A stretch of DNA of 64,000 nucleotides from JACDAN01 sp963801855 (GTDB lineage Bacteria > Actinomycetota > Thermoleophilia > Gaiellales > Gaiellaceae): NCBI GenBank assembly GCA_963801855.1, contig CAWDGK010000002.1, positions 1,054,001 to 1,118,000 on the forward strand, written 5' to 3'. Below the pieces are notes generated by a model. It saw nothing but the letters and a program-made list of their open reading frames with translations, was not told where the DNA came from and did not search any database. The position numbers and the translations under genes were made by a program. This document shows positions 8,226 to 16,545 of the stretch, in pieces; within the stretch, counting starts at the first letter, position 1, and each line of letters starts with the position of its first letter.

Positions 8226-9394
8226 CCAGCTCGATCCGCTCGAGCGGGCTCGGATGCGTCTCGAACGCGAGCTTCGCGTAGAGCGGCGGGTCGGGATCGG
8301 CCAGCGAGGCCAGGGCCAGCTTGCGCGTCAGGCTCTCGAACGCGGCCGGATCTCCCGTAGTGCGTAGCGATAGCCAGTCCGCCTCGCCCTCATAGCGCCG
8401 GGAGACGGCGTTCGTCGCGGGGAGCAAGGCGAGCTCGAAGAGCGTGAGCGCGAGCAGCGCCACCGGGACGGCTGCAGGCTGCCCGAGTCCGCCCCGACGC
8501 CTTGTCGCCCGTGCAACGGCGTATGCGCCGGGAATCGCCAGCAAGAAAAGCCAACCAACGCCTTTCCAGACATGGTGCGCCTGGACGTGGCCGAGCTCGT
8601 GCGAAACCAGCGCGCGCAGTTCGCGACGGGTGAGACGGTCGAGTGCCGTGTCCCAGATCACGACTCGCTTCGTCGGGCCGACGCCGTAGAACTCCGCGTT
8701 GAGCGCGCGGGTTCGCCTCCCCGCGTCCTTGACCTCGACGTCCACGTCGCCGACTCCCTGCTCCCGCGCCAGATCCTGAATCTCGGCGGCGAGCTCCGCG
8801 GTCGCGGAGCGGCTCGAGCCTCGGCGCCAGCAGGAACGGTTGCGCGAGGAGGAATACGGAGCCGACGAGAGCGAAGGCCGGGCCGCCGACGAGCCACCAC
8901 CGGTCGCCCAGGCGCCGAGCCAGCAGCATGAAGAGCCCGATCGCAGCGGAGGCGGCGATCAACCCCCCGAGGCGCTCGAGCCAGGGGTCGACCAGGATCG
9001 TGGCGTAATCGGCGTCCGATACCCCGTACCGGCGTCGCCACCAGTGAGCGAGGAGGACGAAAGGCAGCCTGGCCACCCACAGCGCGACGAGGGTCCCGGC
9101 GCCGAGCGCGACGCCTCCTGCGATCCCCCGAAGCCGGGATCGAGGCGCCAGCCGCACGGAGCAGGCGAGCACTACGAGCCCGACGAGCGTCGCAAGGATC
9201 CAGTTCACGCGGTGAAACCGCTCGTACCGCTCGCTGCGTTCCCGAGATTCATCCGAGAAGACCGCCGACACCTCGAGGTCTGGAACCTCGAGGTCACCCG
9301 GCACCACCGTTCGCCAGAGCAGGGTCGCCGCTACCAGCCACCCCACGGCGGCTGCACCGATCACCCAGAATCTCACCGTGCGAATTGCAGTCAT
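8185..9394 (-). CDS. M48-family membrane metalloprotease (CAAX prenyl protease/Ste24-like), frameshifted
   Basis: The N-terminal half carries about five transmembrane helices. The C-terminal half has the zinc motif SHELGHVQAHH, another hydrophobic helix pair, and RRYEGEADWLSL with the third zinc ligand Glu. This is the Ste24/M48 architecture of an integral-membrane protease. The reading frame breaks near 8798, where one extra G in a GCGG context separates DRELAAEIQDL from its upstream part; both sides read well, so I treat it as one gene. The first ATG (9394) overlaps the start of the divergent phosphoesterase; a GTG at 9376 would remove the overlap and is equally plausible. Confidence 0.8.
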
Positions 9395-10113
9395 CTCCGA
9401 CGTCCACGCGAACCTTTACGCGCTCGAGGCAGTCCTCGGGGAGATCGACCGCACTCCGCCGGACGAGATCTGGTGCCTCGGGGACACCGTCGGCTATGGC
9501 CCGAGGCCGAATGAGTGCTGTGCGCTCGTCCGTGAGCGATGCTCGCTGACCCTGGTCGGGAACCACGACCTCGTGGCGCTCGGATCGTCGGCCGTCGGGG
9601 TCGAGGACTTCAATCCGGAAGCCGGTGCGGCCTCGGTCTGGACCGCAAAGGAATTGAGCCCGGAGTCGCGCGAGTTCCTTTCTCCCCTGGAGGCCAAGGC
9701 GGTGCGAGACGGTTTCGAGCTCTTCCACGGAAGCCCTGCGCGACCCGGTCTGGGACTATGTCCTCGACGAGCATGCCGCGGCGGACTCCTTCGAGCGCAC
9801 CGAGGCTGCCGTTCTCCTCGTCGGTCACAGTCATGTCCCCATGGCAGTCGTCGCCGGCGAGGACGGGCTCGACGGAAGCGCAGTGCCAGGCGGGCATCAG
9901 CTCGATCTGAGCCCGGGTCGCCGGCTCCTCAATCCCGGCTCGGTCGGTCAGCCGCGGGACAGCGACCCGCGAGCGGCCTGGCTCGAGCTGGATCTCGACA
10001 CCGGAAGGGCCCGGTTCCACCGGATCGCCTACCCTGTCGCCCGTACGCAGGCCGAGATCCGGGAAAGGGGGTTGCCCGATTCACTCGCGGAGCGCCTGGC
10101 TCACGGCGTGTAG
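9378..10113 (+). CDS. Metallophosphoesterase (YfcE/MJ0936-like), frameshifted
   Basis: The calcineurin-like motifs run in order: ISDVHANLYAL (D-x-H), GDTVGYGPRPNE (GD), VGNHDLV (GNHD), ELFHGSP (H) and LVGHSHVPM (GHxH), then LLNPGSVGQPRD. This layout fits a single-domain binuclear metal phosphodiesterase of about 245 residues, acting on an unknown phosphoester. An extra G near 9738 breaks the frame between HGSP and RDPVWDYVLDE. The GTG start at 9378 gives MRIAVISDVH, exactly the family N-terminus, so the start is secure even though it abuts the M48 gene on the other strand. Confidence 0.85.
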
Positions 10114-10117
10114 TGCC

Positions 10118-10489
10118 GTGCTTCTCACCGGTTGCGGGGGAGGAGGAGCCGAAACGGAAAGGACCGCGCCCGGCCCACGGATCGAACGTGCAGCTGCGGA
10201 ACGCCTTGCGGGCCTGAGCGACGAGGTCGCCCGGCGTCTGGAGACCGGTGACCCATGCGGTGCCGCCGAAGCCGCGATCCAACTACGCGACGGCGTCACC
10301 GAGGCGATCAACGCCGGGGCGATCCCGACCATCTACCTCGAGGACCTCTCGGGCCTCGCCAACGAGCTCGAGGCGCAGATTCCGGTGTGCGCAGAAGTGG
10401 CGCCTCCCCCCGGTGAGAAGAAGAAAAAGGACAGAGAGAAGGAGAAGGACAAGGACAAGGAAGAAGAAGAGGAAGAGGGCGACGATTGA
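10118..10489 (+). CDS. Small lipoprotein with a Lys/Glu-rich tail
   Basis: From the first canonical start (GTG 10118) the product is 123 residues. The in-frame sequence upstream, from an ATT at 10079, reads IHSRSAWLTACSAVLLTGC, a convincing lipoprotein signal with lipobox LTGC and a GGAAAGGGGG ribosome-like site 7-9 bases ahead. The true start may therefore be that ATT, or an indel hides a normal one. The body is helical and includes a conserved-looking LEDLSGLANELEAQIP segment. The tail is a run of KKKKDREKEKDKDK followed by acidic residues. The stop overlaps the kinase start (TTGA), suggesting translational coupling. It is probably an extracytoplasmic partner of the kinase; this is inference. 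Confidence 0.65.
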   Translation: MLLTGCGGGGAETERTAPGPRIERAAAERLAGLSDEVARRLETGDPCGAAEAAIQLRDGVTEAINAGAIPTIYLEDLSGLANELEAQIPVCAEVAPPPGEKKKKDREKEKDKDKEEEEEEGDD

Positions 10490-11553
10490 CGCGCTACGTC
10501 ACCGAGCGCACGCTCGGCCGCGGCGGCATGGCCACCGTCGAGCTTGCGCGAGACGAGCAACTCGGCCGGAAGGTTGCAATCAAGCGGCTCTCCGAAGCTC
10601 TGGCCGGGGATGAGGACCTCCGCGAACGATTTCTCAGGGAGGGGCAGATGGCCGCTCGCCTCTCTCACCCCAACATCGTCGGAGTTCACGACGTCGGTGA
10701 GGAAGACGGCGTGCCCTACATCGTCATGGAGCACGTCGATGGCGAGACGCTCGCCGACCTGATCGCACGAAAGGCTCCGCTCGACCCGGACCGGGCGGTC
10801 GACCTCGTCTTGCAGATCTGTGCAGGGCTGGAGCACGCGCACGCCGCGGGTCTCGTCCACCGGGACATCAAGCCGCAGAACCTGCTCGTCCGCTCCGACG
10901 ACACCGTCAAGATCGCGGATTTCGGTATTGCCCGGCCCCTCGACGGGACGCAGATGACGCAGGCCGGAACAGTGCTCGGCACTGCCGCCTACCTCGCGCC
11001 GGAGCAGGCTCTCGGCGAACGGGTCACAGGCGCCGCGGACATCTACTCGCTCGGCGCGGTGACGTATGAGCTCCTCGCCGGCCGCCCTCCCTATCAGTTC
11101 GAGTCGCTCGTCGAGCTCACCGTCAAGCAACGCGAGGGGCCGCCGCCGCCGATCGCCGGAGTGCCGGCAGCGCTCGAAGAGGTCGTCATGCGCTGCCTCG
11201 CCCTGGAGCCTGCGGCCCGGCCGCGGTCCGCCGCAGCGCTGGCTCACGAGCTGGCGGGTGCCTCACCGGAGCCACCGACCGAGGTCCTTCCCGATCCGGG
11301 AGTGACGGCCGCAACCGAGGTCATGGCTCGACCGGGACGGACCGTTCGCATCTCACGCCGCGTTCAACTCGCGATTGCAGGCGCTCTCTTGGCTGCTGCC
11401 CTCGCAGGAGGGCTCACCCTCGGCCTTCGTCAGGAGGAAGACCCTGAGCCGCAGCCGGCCCAGTCCGGCCGAGTCGACACGCTGCCGCGCGGCGAGACTC
11501 CGGCGGAGTCGGCTCGTCTCCTCGCAGAGTGGCTGCGGGCGAGAGCGGGCTAG
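10486..11553 (+). CDS. Membrane-anchored serine/threonine protein kinase (PknB-like)
   Basis: The 355-residue Hanks-type kinase has a full catalytic domain: glycine loop GRGGMATVEL (10-20), Lys33 in VAIKRL, catalytic loop HRDIKPQN (Asp127), DFG-type DFGIARP (Asp145) and APEQ near residue 172. After a short juxtamembrane linker there is one transmembrane helix (about 292-313), then a roughly 40-residue extracellular tail. Unlike PknB of many Actinobacteria it has no PASTA repeats. The TTG start overlaps the stop of the upstream lipoprotein. Its stop shares a CTAG with the convergent sigma-factor gene. It probably phosphorylates cytoplasmic targets in response to an outside signal sensed by the tail or by the lipoprotein. 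Confidence 0.9.
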   Translation: MTRYVTERTLGRGGMATVELARDEQLGRKVAIKRLSEALAGDEDLRERFLREGQMAARLSHPNIVGVHDVGEEDGVPYIVMEHVDGETLADLIARKAPLDPDRAVDLVLQICAGLEHAHAAGLVHRDIKPQNLLVRSDDTVKIADFGIARPLDGTQMTQAGTVLGTAAYLAPEQALGERVTGAADIYSLGAVTYELLAGRPPYQFESLVELTVKQREGPPPPIAGVPAALEEVVMRCLALEPAARPRSAAALAHELAGASPEPPTEVLPDPGVTAATEVMARPGRTVRISRRVQLAIAGALLAAALAGGLTLGLRQEEDPEPQPAQSGRVDTLPRGETPAESARLLAEWLRARAG

Positions 11554-12155
11554 GGAGTCGTGGGTGCTTCGGAGACCGCTGCGGGCTCGGCCCCGTTGCT
11601 CGTGGCGAAGGTGATTCCCTCGCGGGCAAGTGCGAGCTGGACTTCCTCTCGCGCCTTGTAGATCCGCCACTTCACGGTGGCGAGAGTGATCTCGAGCGAA
11701 TCGGCGATCTCCGTGTACGAGAGTCCCACGACGTCGCGAAGGAGGAGGGCCATCTTCAGGTCGACCGTCAGATCGTTGACGGAGCGCCAGACGGCGTCCA
11801 TCGTCTCCACTCGCTCGACCGGGGCGTCCAGGACCTCGAGCGGCGGGATGTCGTCGAGCGCAACGACCGCTCTCGGCCGGCGCTCGACTGCGCGAAGCTC
11901 GTCGAGGACGCGGTTCTTCGTCACCTGGAAGAGCCAGGTCGTGAACCGGCATCTGAGCGAGAACTTCGGCAGCCCCTGGTAGACGCGGAGGAAGACCTCC
12001 TGCGTCAGGTCCTCGGCCATGGCGCGATCGCCGACGAGCCGGAGGACGTAGTTGTAGACGGGCGTCTCGTAGGCCCGGACGATCAGGCTGAAAGCCCGCT
12101 CATCACCGCGCTGGGCCTTCTTGAGAACACCGAAATCTGGCTGGGGGAGCGCCAA
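11550..12155 (-). CDS. RNA polymerase sigma factor, ECF-like sigma-70 family
   Basis: The 201-residue protein has sigma region 2 (AFSLIVRAYETPVYNYVLR, then DLTQEVFLRVY and FTTWLFQVTKNRVLDELR) and region 4 (DVVGLSYTEIADSLEITL with the helix-turn-helix, then TVKWRIYKAREEVQ). It lacks regions 1 and 3, as in ECF sigma factors. The roughly 25-residue tail after region 4 is Ala/Pro-rich and disordered. No anti-sigma gene is visible next to it. The convergent Ser/Thr kinase is its closest neighbour, so control by phosphorylation is conceivable but unproven. It lies just downstream of gpmI, reading the same way as the glycolytic operon. Confidence 0.9.
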   Translation of the reverse strand: MALPQPDFGVLKKAQRGDERAFSLIVRAYETPVYNYVLRLVGDRAMAEDLTQEVFLRVYQGLPKFSLRCRFTTWLFQVTKNRVLDELRAVERRPRAVVALDDIPPLEVLDAPVERVETMDAVWRSVNDLTVDLKMALLLRDVVGLSYTEIADSLEITLATVKWRIYKAREEVQLALAREGITFATSNGAEPAAVSEAPTTP

Positions 12156-12182
12156 GAGGGGGTGAGTATAACCGGGCTTCCT

Positions 12183-13651
12183 CTAGCCCAGCGTCAACTT
12201 TTTGCCGGTCATCTGTAAAGGCTTTTCGAGACCGAGGATGGAAAGGACTGTAGGAGCCAGATCAGACAGCTCACCGTCCCGCAGAGCCGACTTTGTGTCT
12301 GTCAACACGAGTGGGACCGGATTCGTCGTGTGCGCGGTGTGCGGGCTGCCGTCGGGCTCGATCATGTGCTCGGCGTTTCCATGATCCGCTGTGACGAGGC
12401 AAACGCCGCCCGCCCCCTCGACGGCTTCCACCACACGGCCGAGGCATGCATCGACGGTTTCCACCGCCTTCACGGCGGCAGGAACAGACCCGGTGTGCCC
12501 CACCATGTCGGGGTTCGCGAAGTTCAGGACGGCAAACGAGAAGCCACCCGACCCGACCGACTCGACGAACCGGTCGGTCACCTCTGCGGCCGACATCTCC
12601 GGCTTGTGGTCGTAGCTCGGGACGTCACGCGGCGAGGGCACGAGCACACGCACTTCGCCTGGCCACTCGTCCTCCCTGCCGCCGTTGAAGAAGTAGGTCA
12701 CGTGGGCGTACTTCTCCGTCTCGGCGACGTGGAGCTGGCGGAGCCCCTGCTCGGCGATGACCTCGGCAAGAGTCTCCTGCACCTCCTGCTCGGGAAAGGC
12801 GATCGGACAGTCGAGGTCCTCTCGATACCGCGTCATCGTCACTACGTCGAATCCTGAGGCAAGGAGCTTCTGCGTCAACTGCCTCGCGCGGTCTGGGCGA
12901 AAATTGAACACAATCGCAACATCTTCCGGCCCGATTCGTGGACGACCCTGGAAGACGATCGGCTCGACGAACTCGTCGGTCACGCCCGCGTCGTAGCTGC
13001 GTTGCACGTCCGACACCGGATCTGACCCGTTGCGCCCTCGTTGTGGGTCATGGCCGCAAGCGCCCGCTCGGTTCGCTCCCAGCGGCCGTCGCGGTCCATG
13101 GCGTAGTAGCGACCGACGACGGTGGCGATCCGGTCGGCCGGCAGCCCGGCGAGATCGTTCGCAGCCGAGGTGGGCGAAACGTCTCGCCCGTCCGTGAACG
13201 CGTGGATCCACGTTCGGTCCCCCATCCCCTGCCGCTCGGCGAGGTCGAGGAGCGCCCGGAGGTGGTCGATGTGCGAGTGCACGCCCCCGTAGGAGACGAG
13301 GCCGAGCAGGTGGACGTTCACGCCCCTCGTCTTCGCTCGCTCGAAAGCCCCGATGAGCGCTGGATTCTCGAAGAGCTCGCCCGTCTCGATTGCGACGTTC
13401 ACCCGCATCAGATCCTGGAAGAGCACCCTGCCCGAGCCGATCGTGAGGTGCCCGACCTCGGAGTTGCCCATCTGTCCGGGCGGCAGTCCCACTGCCTCTC
13501 CCGAAGCCTGCAGCCTGGAGTGCGGATAGGTGCGCCAGAGCCGGTCGAAGACCGGCGTGTCGGCCAGCTCGACGGCGTTGCCGGGGCCGGGCGGGGCACA
13601 GCCCCAGCCGTCCAGGATGACGAGCGCTACGAGCGGGCGCCGACTCGGCAA
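12183..13651 (-). CDS. gpmI: 2,3-bisphosphoglycerate-independent phosphoglycerate mutase, frameshifted
   Basis: It interconverts 3- and 2-phosphoglycerate using two Mn2+ ions and a phosphoserine intermediate. Motifs: LVALVILDGWGC at the N-terminus, MGNSEVGH with the active-site Ser, HAFTDGRDVSP, GRYYAMDRD, then VIFNFRPDRAR-type (AIVFNFRPDRARQ), and the C-terminal phosphatase metal sites NPDMVGHTG, TADHGNAE and HTTNPVPLVL. A one-base indel near 13020 separates HNEGATG from SDPVSDVQRSYDAG; both halves are otherwise intact, about 489 residues combined. The best start is a TTG at 13651, overlapping the end of tpiA by 25 bases. It is the last gene of gap-pgk-tpiA-gpmI. Confidence 0.92.
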
Positions 13652-14349
13652 ATCTCGATGAACGAGTCGAGCTCGAGCGAGGCGCCGCCGACGAGCGCGC
13701 CGTCGACGTTCTGCTGGCCGAGCAGCACCTCGGCGTTGTCGGGCTTGACCGAGCCCCCGTAGAGGACAGGCACGTCGAGGATCCCCTTGATGAGCGCGTG
13801 CGCCTCCTCGGCCTGCTCGGGAGTGGCGGAGCGGCCGGTGCCGATCGCCCACACAGGCTCGTACGCGATCGCCAGGCGGTCGAGATGGTCGTCGTCCACG
13901 ACGGTCCTGAAGGCTTCGACCTGCCGGCGAAGGACGTTCTCGGTCTCCCCCGCTTCCCGTTCGGCCTCGGTCTCGCCGACGCAGGCGATGACGCTGAGGC
14001 CGCCGTCCAGCGCGCCCTCGACACGCAGCGCACCGCTCTCGTCGTTCTCGGCGAAGAGCTGCCGTCGCTCGGAGTGGGCCACGATCGCGCCCGTGACTCC
14101 GAGCTCGCGAAGCATGGCGGCGGAGACTTCGCCCGTGTACGGGCCCTCGCCTGCCCAGTGAACGCTCTGGGCGAACACCGCGATCGAGGTACCGGCAAGG
14201 ACGGAGATCGCGTGGTGGAGCGACGTGTAGGGAGGGCAGACGACGACGTCGGTGCCTTCGAGCTCGGACTCCCTGTCGCGCAAGCCCGCGCAGAACTCGG
14301 CCGCCTCCGAGGCGCCCTTGAACATCTTCCAGTTTCCGGCGATCAGCAT
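13627..14349 (-). CDS. tpiA: Triosephosphate isomerase
   Basis: It interconverts dihydroxyacetone phosphate and glyceraldehyde-3-phosphate. The 240-residue TIM barrel has all catalytic residues: Lys in GNWKMFKG, His in VAHSERRQL, Glu in AYEPVWAIGTG, and the phosphate-binding loops YGGSVKPDN and DGALVGGASL. The ATG at 14349 gives the usual short MLIAGNWKM N-terminus. It begins nine bases after the pgk stop and its 3' end overlaps gpmI, consistent with one transcript. The sequence is undamaged. Confidence 0.96.
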   Translation of the reverse strand: MLIAGNWKMFKGASEAAEFCAGLRDRESELEGTDVVVCPPYTSLHHAISVLAGTSIAVFAQSVHWAGEGPYTGEVSAAMLRELGVTGAIVAHSERRQLFAENDESGALRVEGALDGGLSVIACVGETEAEREAGETENVLRRQVEAFRTVVDDDHLDRLAIAYEPVWAIGTGRSATPEQAEEAHALIKGILDVPVLYGGSVKPDNAEVLLGQQNVDGALVGGASLELDSFIEICRVGARS

Positions 14350-14358
14350 GAGTCTCTC

Positions 14359-15402
14359 TTAGGCCTCCGGTATTACTGCCACGCCGGGCAGCTCCTTGCC
14401 TTCGAGGAGCTCGAGCGATGCCCCACCCCCGTCGAGACCCAGGACACCTCGTCGGCCAGGTTGAGCTCGTGGAGCGCCCGTGCCGAGTCGGCGCCGCCGA
14501 CGACCGTGAACCCGTCGACGGACGCCACAGCCTCGGCGACGGCCTTCGTGCCCTCGGCGAACCGGGGCCACTCGAAGACGCCCATCGGCCCGTTCCAGAA
14601 GACCGTCTTGGCGCCCGCGATGCGATTCCGCGAACAGCCGGCGGCTCTCGGGGCCGATGTCGAGCCCGAGCCAGCCTTCGGGAAGCTCCTGGTAGGGCGC
14701 CACCTTCGTCTCCGCGTCCTCCTCGAAGGCCGCTGCGGCCACGACGTCCACCGGGAGGACGACCTCGAAGTCGAGCGGGTTCTCCTCCCGAATCTGCTCC
14801 GCCATCTTCCCGCCGATCAAGACCTCGTCCGCCTTTCCTCCGAGGTTCTGCAGAACCCCGAGCTTGTCGTCGACCTTCGCCCCGCCCGAGATGAGGACGA
14901 ACGGACGCTCGACCTCGCCGAGCAGCTTTCCGAGCTCCTCGAGCTCACGCTCGAGCAGCAGACCCGCGTAGGCGGGCAAGAGCTCGGCGACGCCGACGGT
15001 CGACGAGTGGGCCCGATGTGCCGAGCCGAACGCGTCGTCCACGTACAGGTCGCGTCCTTCGGCGAGCTCCTGCGCGAACCCGGGGTCGTTCTTCGTCTCG
15101 CCCGGATCGAAGCGTGTGTTCTCGAGCACGGTGATGCGCTCGTCGGCGAGGAGCTCGCGGAGCCGTTCCTCCACCGGGCCCATCGAGAGCGCCGGGTCTC
15201 GCCCTTCCGGCCGGCCGAGATGGGAGCACACCGCGATCTCGGCCGCGTCGCGTTCCACGAGCAGCTCGAGTGTCGGCATTGCTGCCCGAATGCGCGTGTC
15301 GTCGGCGACCCGGCCGTCTTCCAGCGGAACGTTCAGATCAGCTCGGACGAGCACGCGCTTACCCGCGACATCTGCGTCCCGTACCGATCTCGGTTTTCGC
15401 AA
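14359..15402 (-). CDS. pgk: Phosphoglycerate kinase (compact form), two compensating frameshifts
   Basis: It transfers phosphate from 1,3-bisphosphoglycerate to ADP. Recognisable motifs: KRVLVRADLNVP, SHLGRPEG, LENTRFDPGE, DAFGSAHRAHSS, GGAKVDDKLGVL, GLDIGP, FWNGPMGVFEWP, FTVVGGADSA and STGGGASLELLEGKELPG. Two indels, near 14620 and near 14436 (a G-rich run), move the frame out and back. The spanning length is about 347 residues, shorter than the usual 390-400. The deficit is a coherent in-frame gap: LIGGKMAEQ runs directly to VVLPVDVVAAAAF without the usual helical insertion. The TTG at 15402, two bases after the gap stop, is preferred because homology begins there; a GTG at 15429 overlaps gap. 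Confidence 0.92.
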   Translation of the reverse strand: MRKPRSVRDADVAGKRVLVRADLNVPLEDGRVADDTRIRAAMPTLELLVERDAAEIAVCSHLGRPEGRDPALSMGPVEERLRELLADERITVLENTRFDPGETKNDPGFAQELAEGRDLYVDDAFGSAHRAHSSTVGVAELLPAYAGLLLERELEELGKLLGEVERPFVLISGGAKVDDKLGVLQNLGGKADEVLIGGKMAEQIREENPLDFEVVLPVDVVAAAAFEEDAETKVAPYQELPEGWLGLDIGPESRRLFAESHRGRQDGLLERADGRLRVAPVRRGHEGRRRGCGVRRRVHGRRRRRLGTGAPRAQPGRRGVLGLDGGGASLELLEGKELPGVAVIPEA

Positions 15403-15403
15403 G

Positions 15404-16450
15404 CTACGCCTGAGCGCCGACGGTTTCACCGACCGAGGCCGCGATCTTGGCGGTGACGTCGACGAGGCGACTGCTGTAGCCCCACTCGTTGTCGTACCAC
15501 CCGATCACCTTCGCCATCCGTCCGCTCGCCATCGTGGAGAGCCCGTCGATGATGCAGGAGGCCGGGTTCCCGACGATGTCGGAGGAGACGATCGCGTCCT
15601 CGGTGTAGACCATGATCTCGCTCAGCGCGCCGCCGGCCACCTCTTTGAACGCAGCGTTGATCTCCTCCGCGCTCGCTTCGCGCTCGAGGATGCAGACCAG
15701 GTCCGTGACGCTCCCGTCCGGAACGGGCACCCGCATCGCCATCCCGTCGAGCTTGCCCTTCAGCTCGGGGATGACGAGCGCGGTCGCCTTCGCGGCTCCC
15801 GTCGTCGACGGAATGATGTTCTGCGGCGCGGCTCGCATCCGCCGGAGATCAGGCTTTCCCGACCGGGTCATCGCAATCTGATCCTGAAGCTGCTGCTCGG
15901 TCGTATACGCGTGGATCGTCGTCATGAACCCTTGCTCGATCCCGAACTTGTCCAGGAGCACCTTCGCCATCGGCGCGACGGAGTTCGTCGTGCAGGAGGC
16001 GTTCGAGATGATGTGATGCTGCGCCGGGTCATACGTGTCGTCGTTGACACCGAGCACGATGGTGACGTCCGGGTCGGTGGCGGGAGCGGAGATGACGATC
16101 TTCTTGGCGCCTGCGTCGAGATGCTTCTGAGCGCCGTCACGGGCGGTGAAGAGCCCGGTGGACTCCACGACGACGTCGATGCCGAGGTCGCCCCAGGGGA
16201 GCGCCTGCGGCTCGCGCTCCGACAGCACGCGGATCGAGGTCCCGTCGACGACGAGCTCTCCCTCGCCGTGGCTGACATCAGCCTGCAGCACGCCGTGAGT
16301 CGAGTCGTACTTGAGCATGTGGGCAAGGACGTCGTCCGACGCGAGGTCGTTGATCGCAACCACCTCGAAGCCGGGATCGCTCTTCAGGTAGGCCCGAAAG
16401 AAGTTGCGGCCGATGCGGCCGAATCCGTTGATCGCTACGCGCTTCGCCAT
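15404..16450 (-). CDS. gap: Glyceraldehyde-3-phosphate dehydrogenase
   Basis: It oxidises glyceraldehyde-3-phosphate to 1,3-bisphosphoglycerate with NAD+. The 348-residue protein has the Rossmann opening VAINGFGRIGRNFFRA, the catalytic Cys in ISNASCTTNSVAPMAK, His in YTTEQQLQD-adjacent IHAYTTEQ, and the C-terminal WYDNEWGYSSRLVD. An AAGGGGG ribosome site precedes the ATG at 16450. It is the first gene of the gap-pgk-tpiA-gpmI operon, so the operon promoter should lie in the roughly 95 bases before it, which also lead into a divergent secreted-protein gene. Confidence 0.96.
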   Translation of the reverse strand: MAKRVAINGFGRIGRNFFRAYLKSDPGFEVVAINDLASDDVLAHMLKYDSTHGVLQADVSHGEGELVVDGTSIRVLSEREPQALPWGDLGIDVVVESTGLFTARDGAQKHLDAGAKKIVISAPATDPDVTIVLGVNDDTYDPAQHHIISNASCTTNSVAPMAKVLLDKFGIEQGFMTTIHAYTTEQQLQDQIAMTRSGKPDLRRMRAAPQNIIPSTTGAAKATALVIPELKGKLDGMAMRVPVPDGSVTDLVCILEREASAEEINAAFKEVAGGALSEIMVYTEDAIVSSDIVGNPASCIIDGLSTMASGRMAKVIGWYDNEWGYSSRLVDVTAKIAASVGETVGAQA

Positions 16451-16545
16451 GAGTCCCCCTTGTCGGTTCCACGAGTCTAGTAGGGGGATTTCTCCCTCGC
16501 GCGGGGGATCGGCCGGGCCAGGCGACCCGTCGAAGCACACCCTGG

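Noticed and set aside
12183..14198. A single 671-residue frame fusing gpmI and sequence beyond tpiA
   Set aside because: Its N-terminal half is the out-of-frame complement of tpiA and gpmI; only the C-terminal part is genuine phosphoglycerate mutase.
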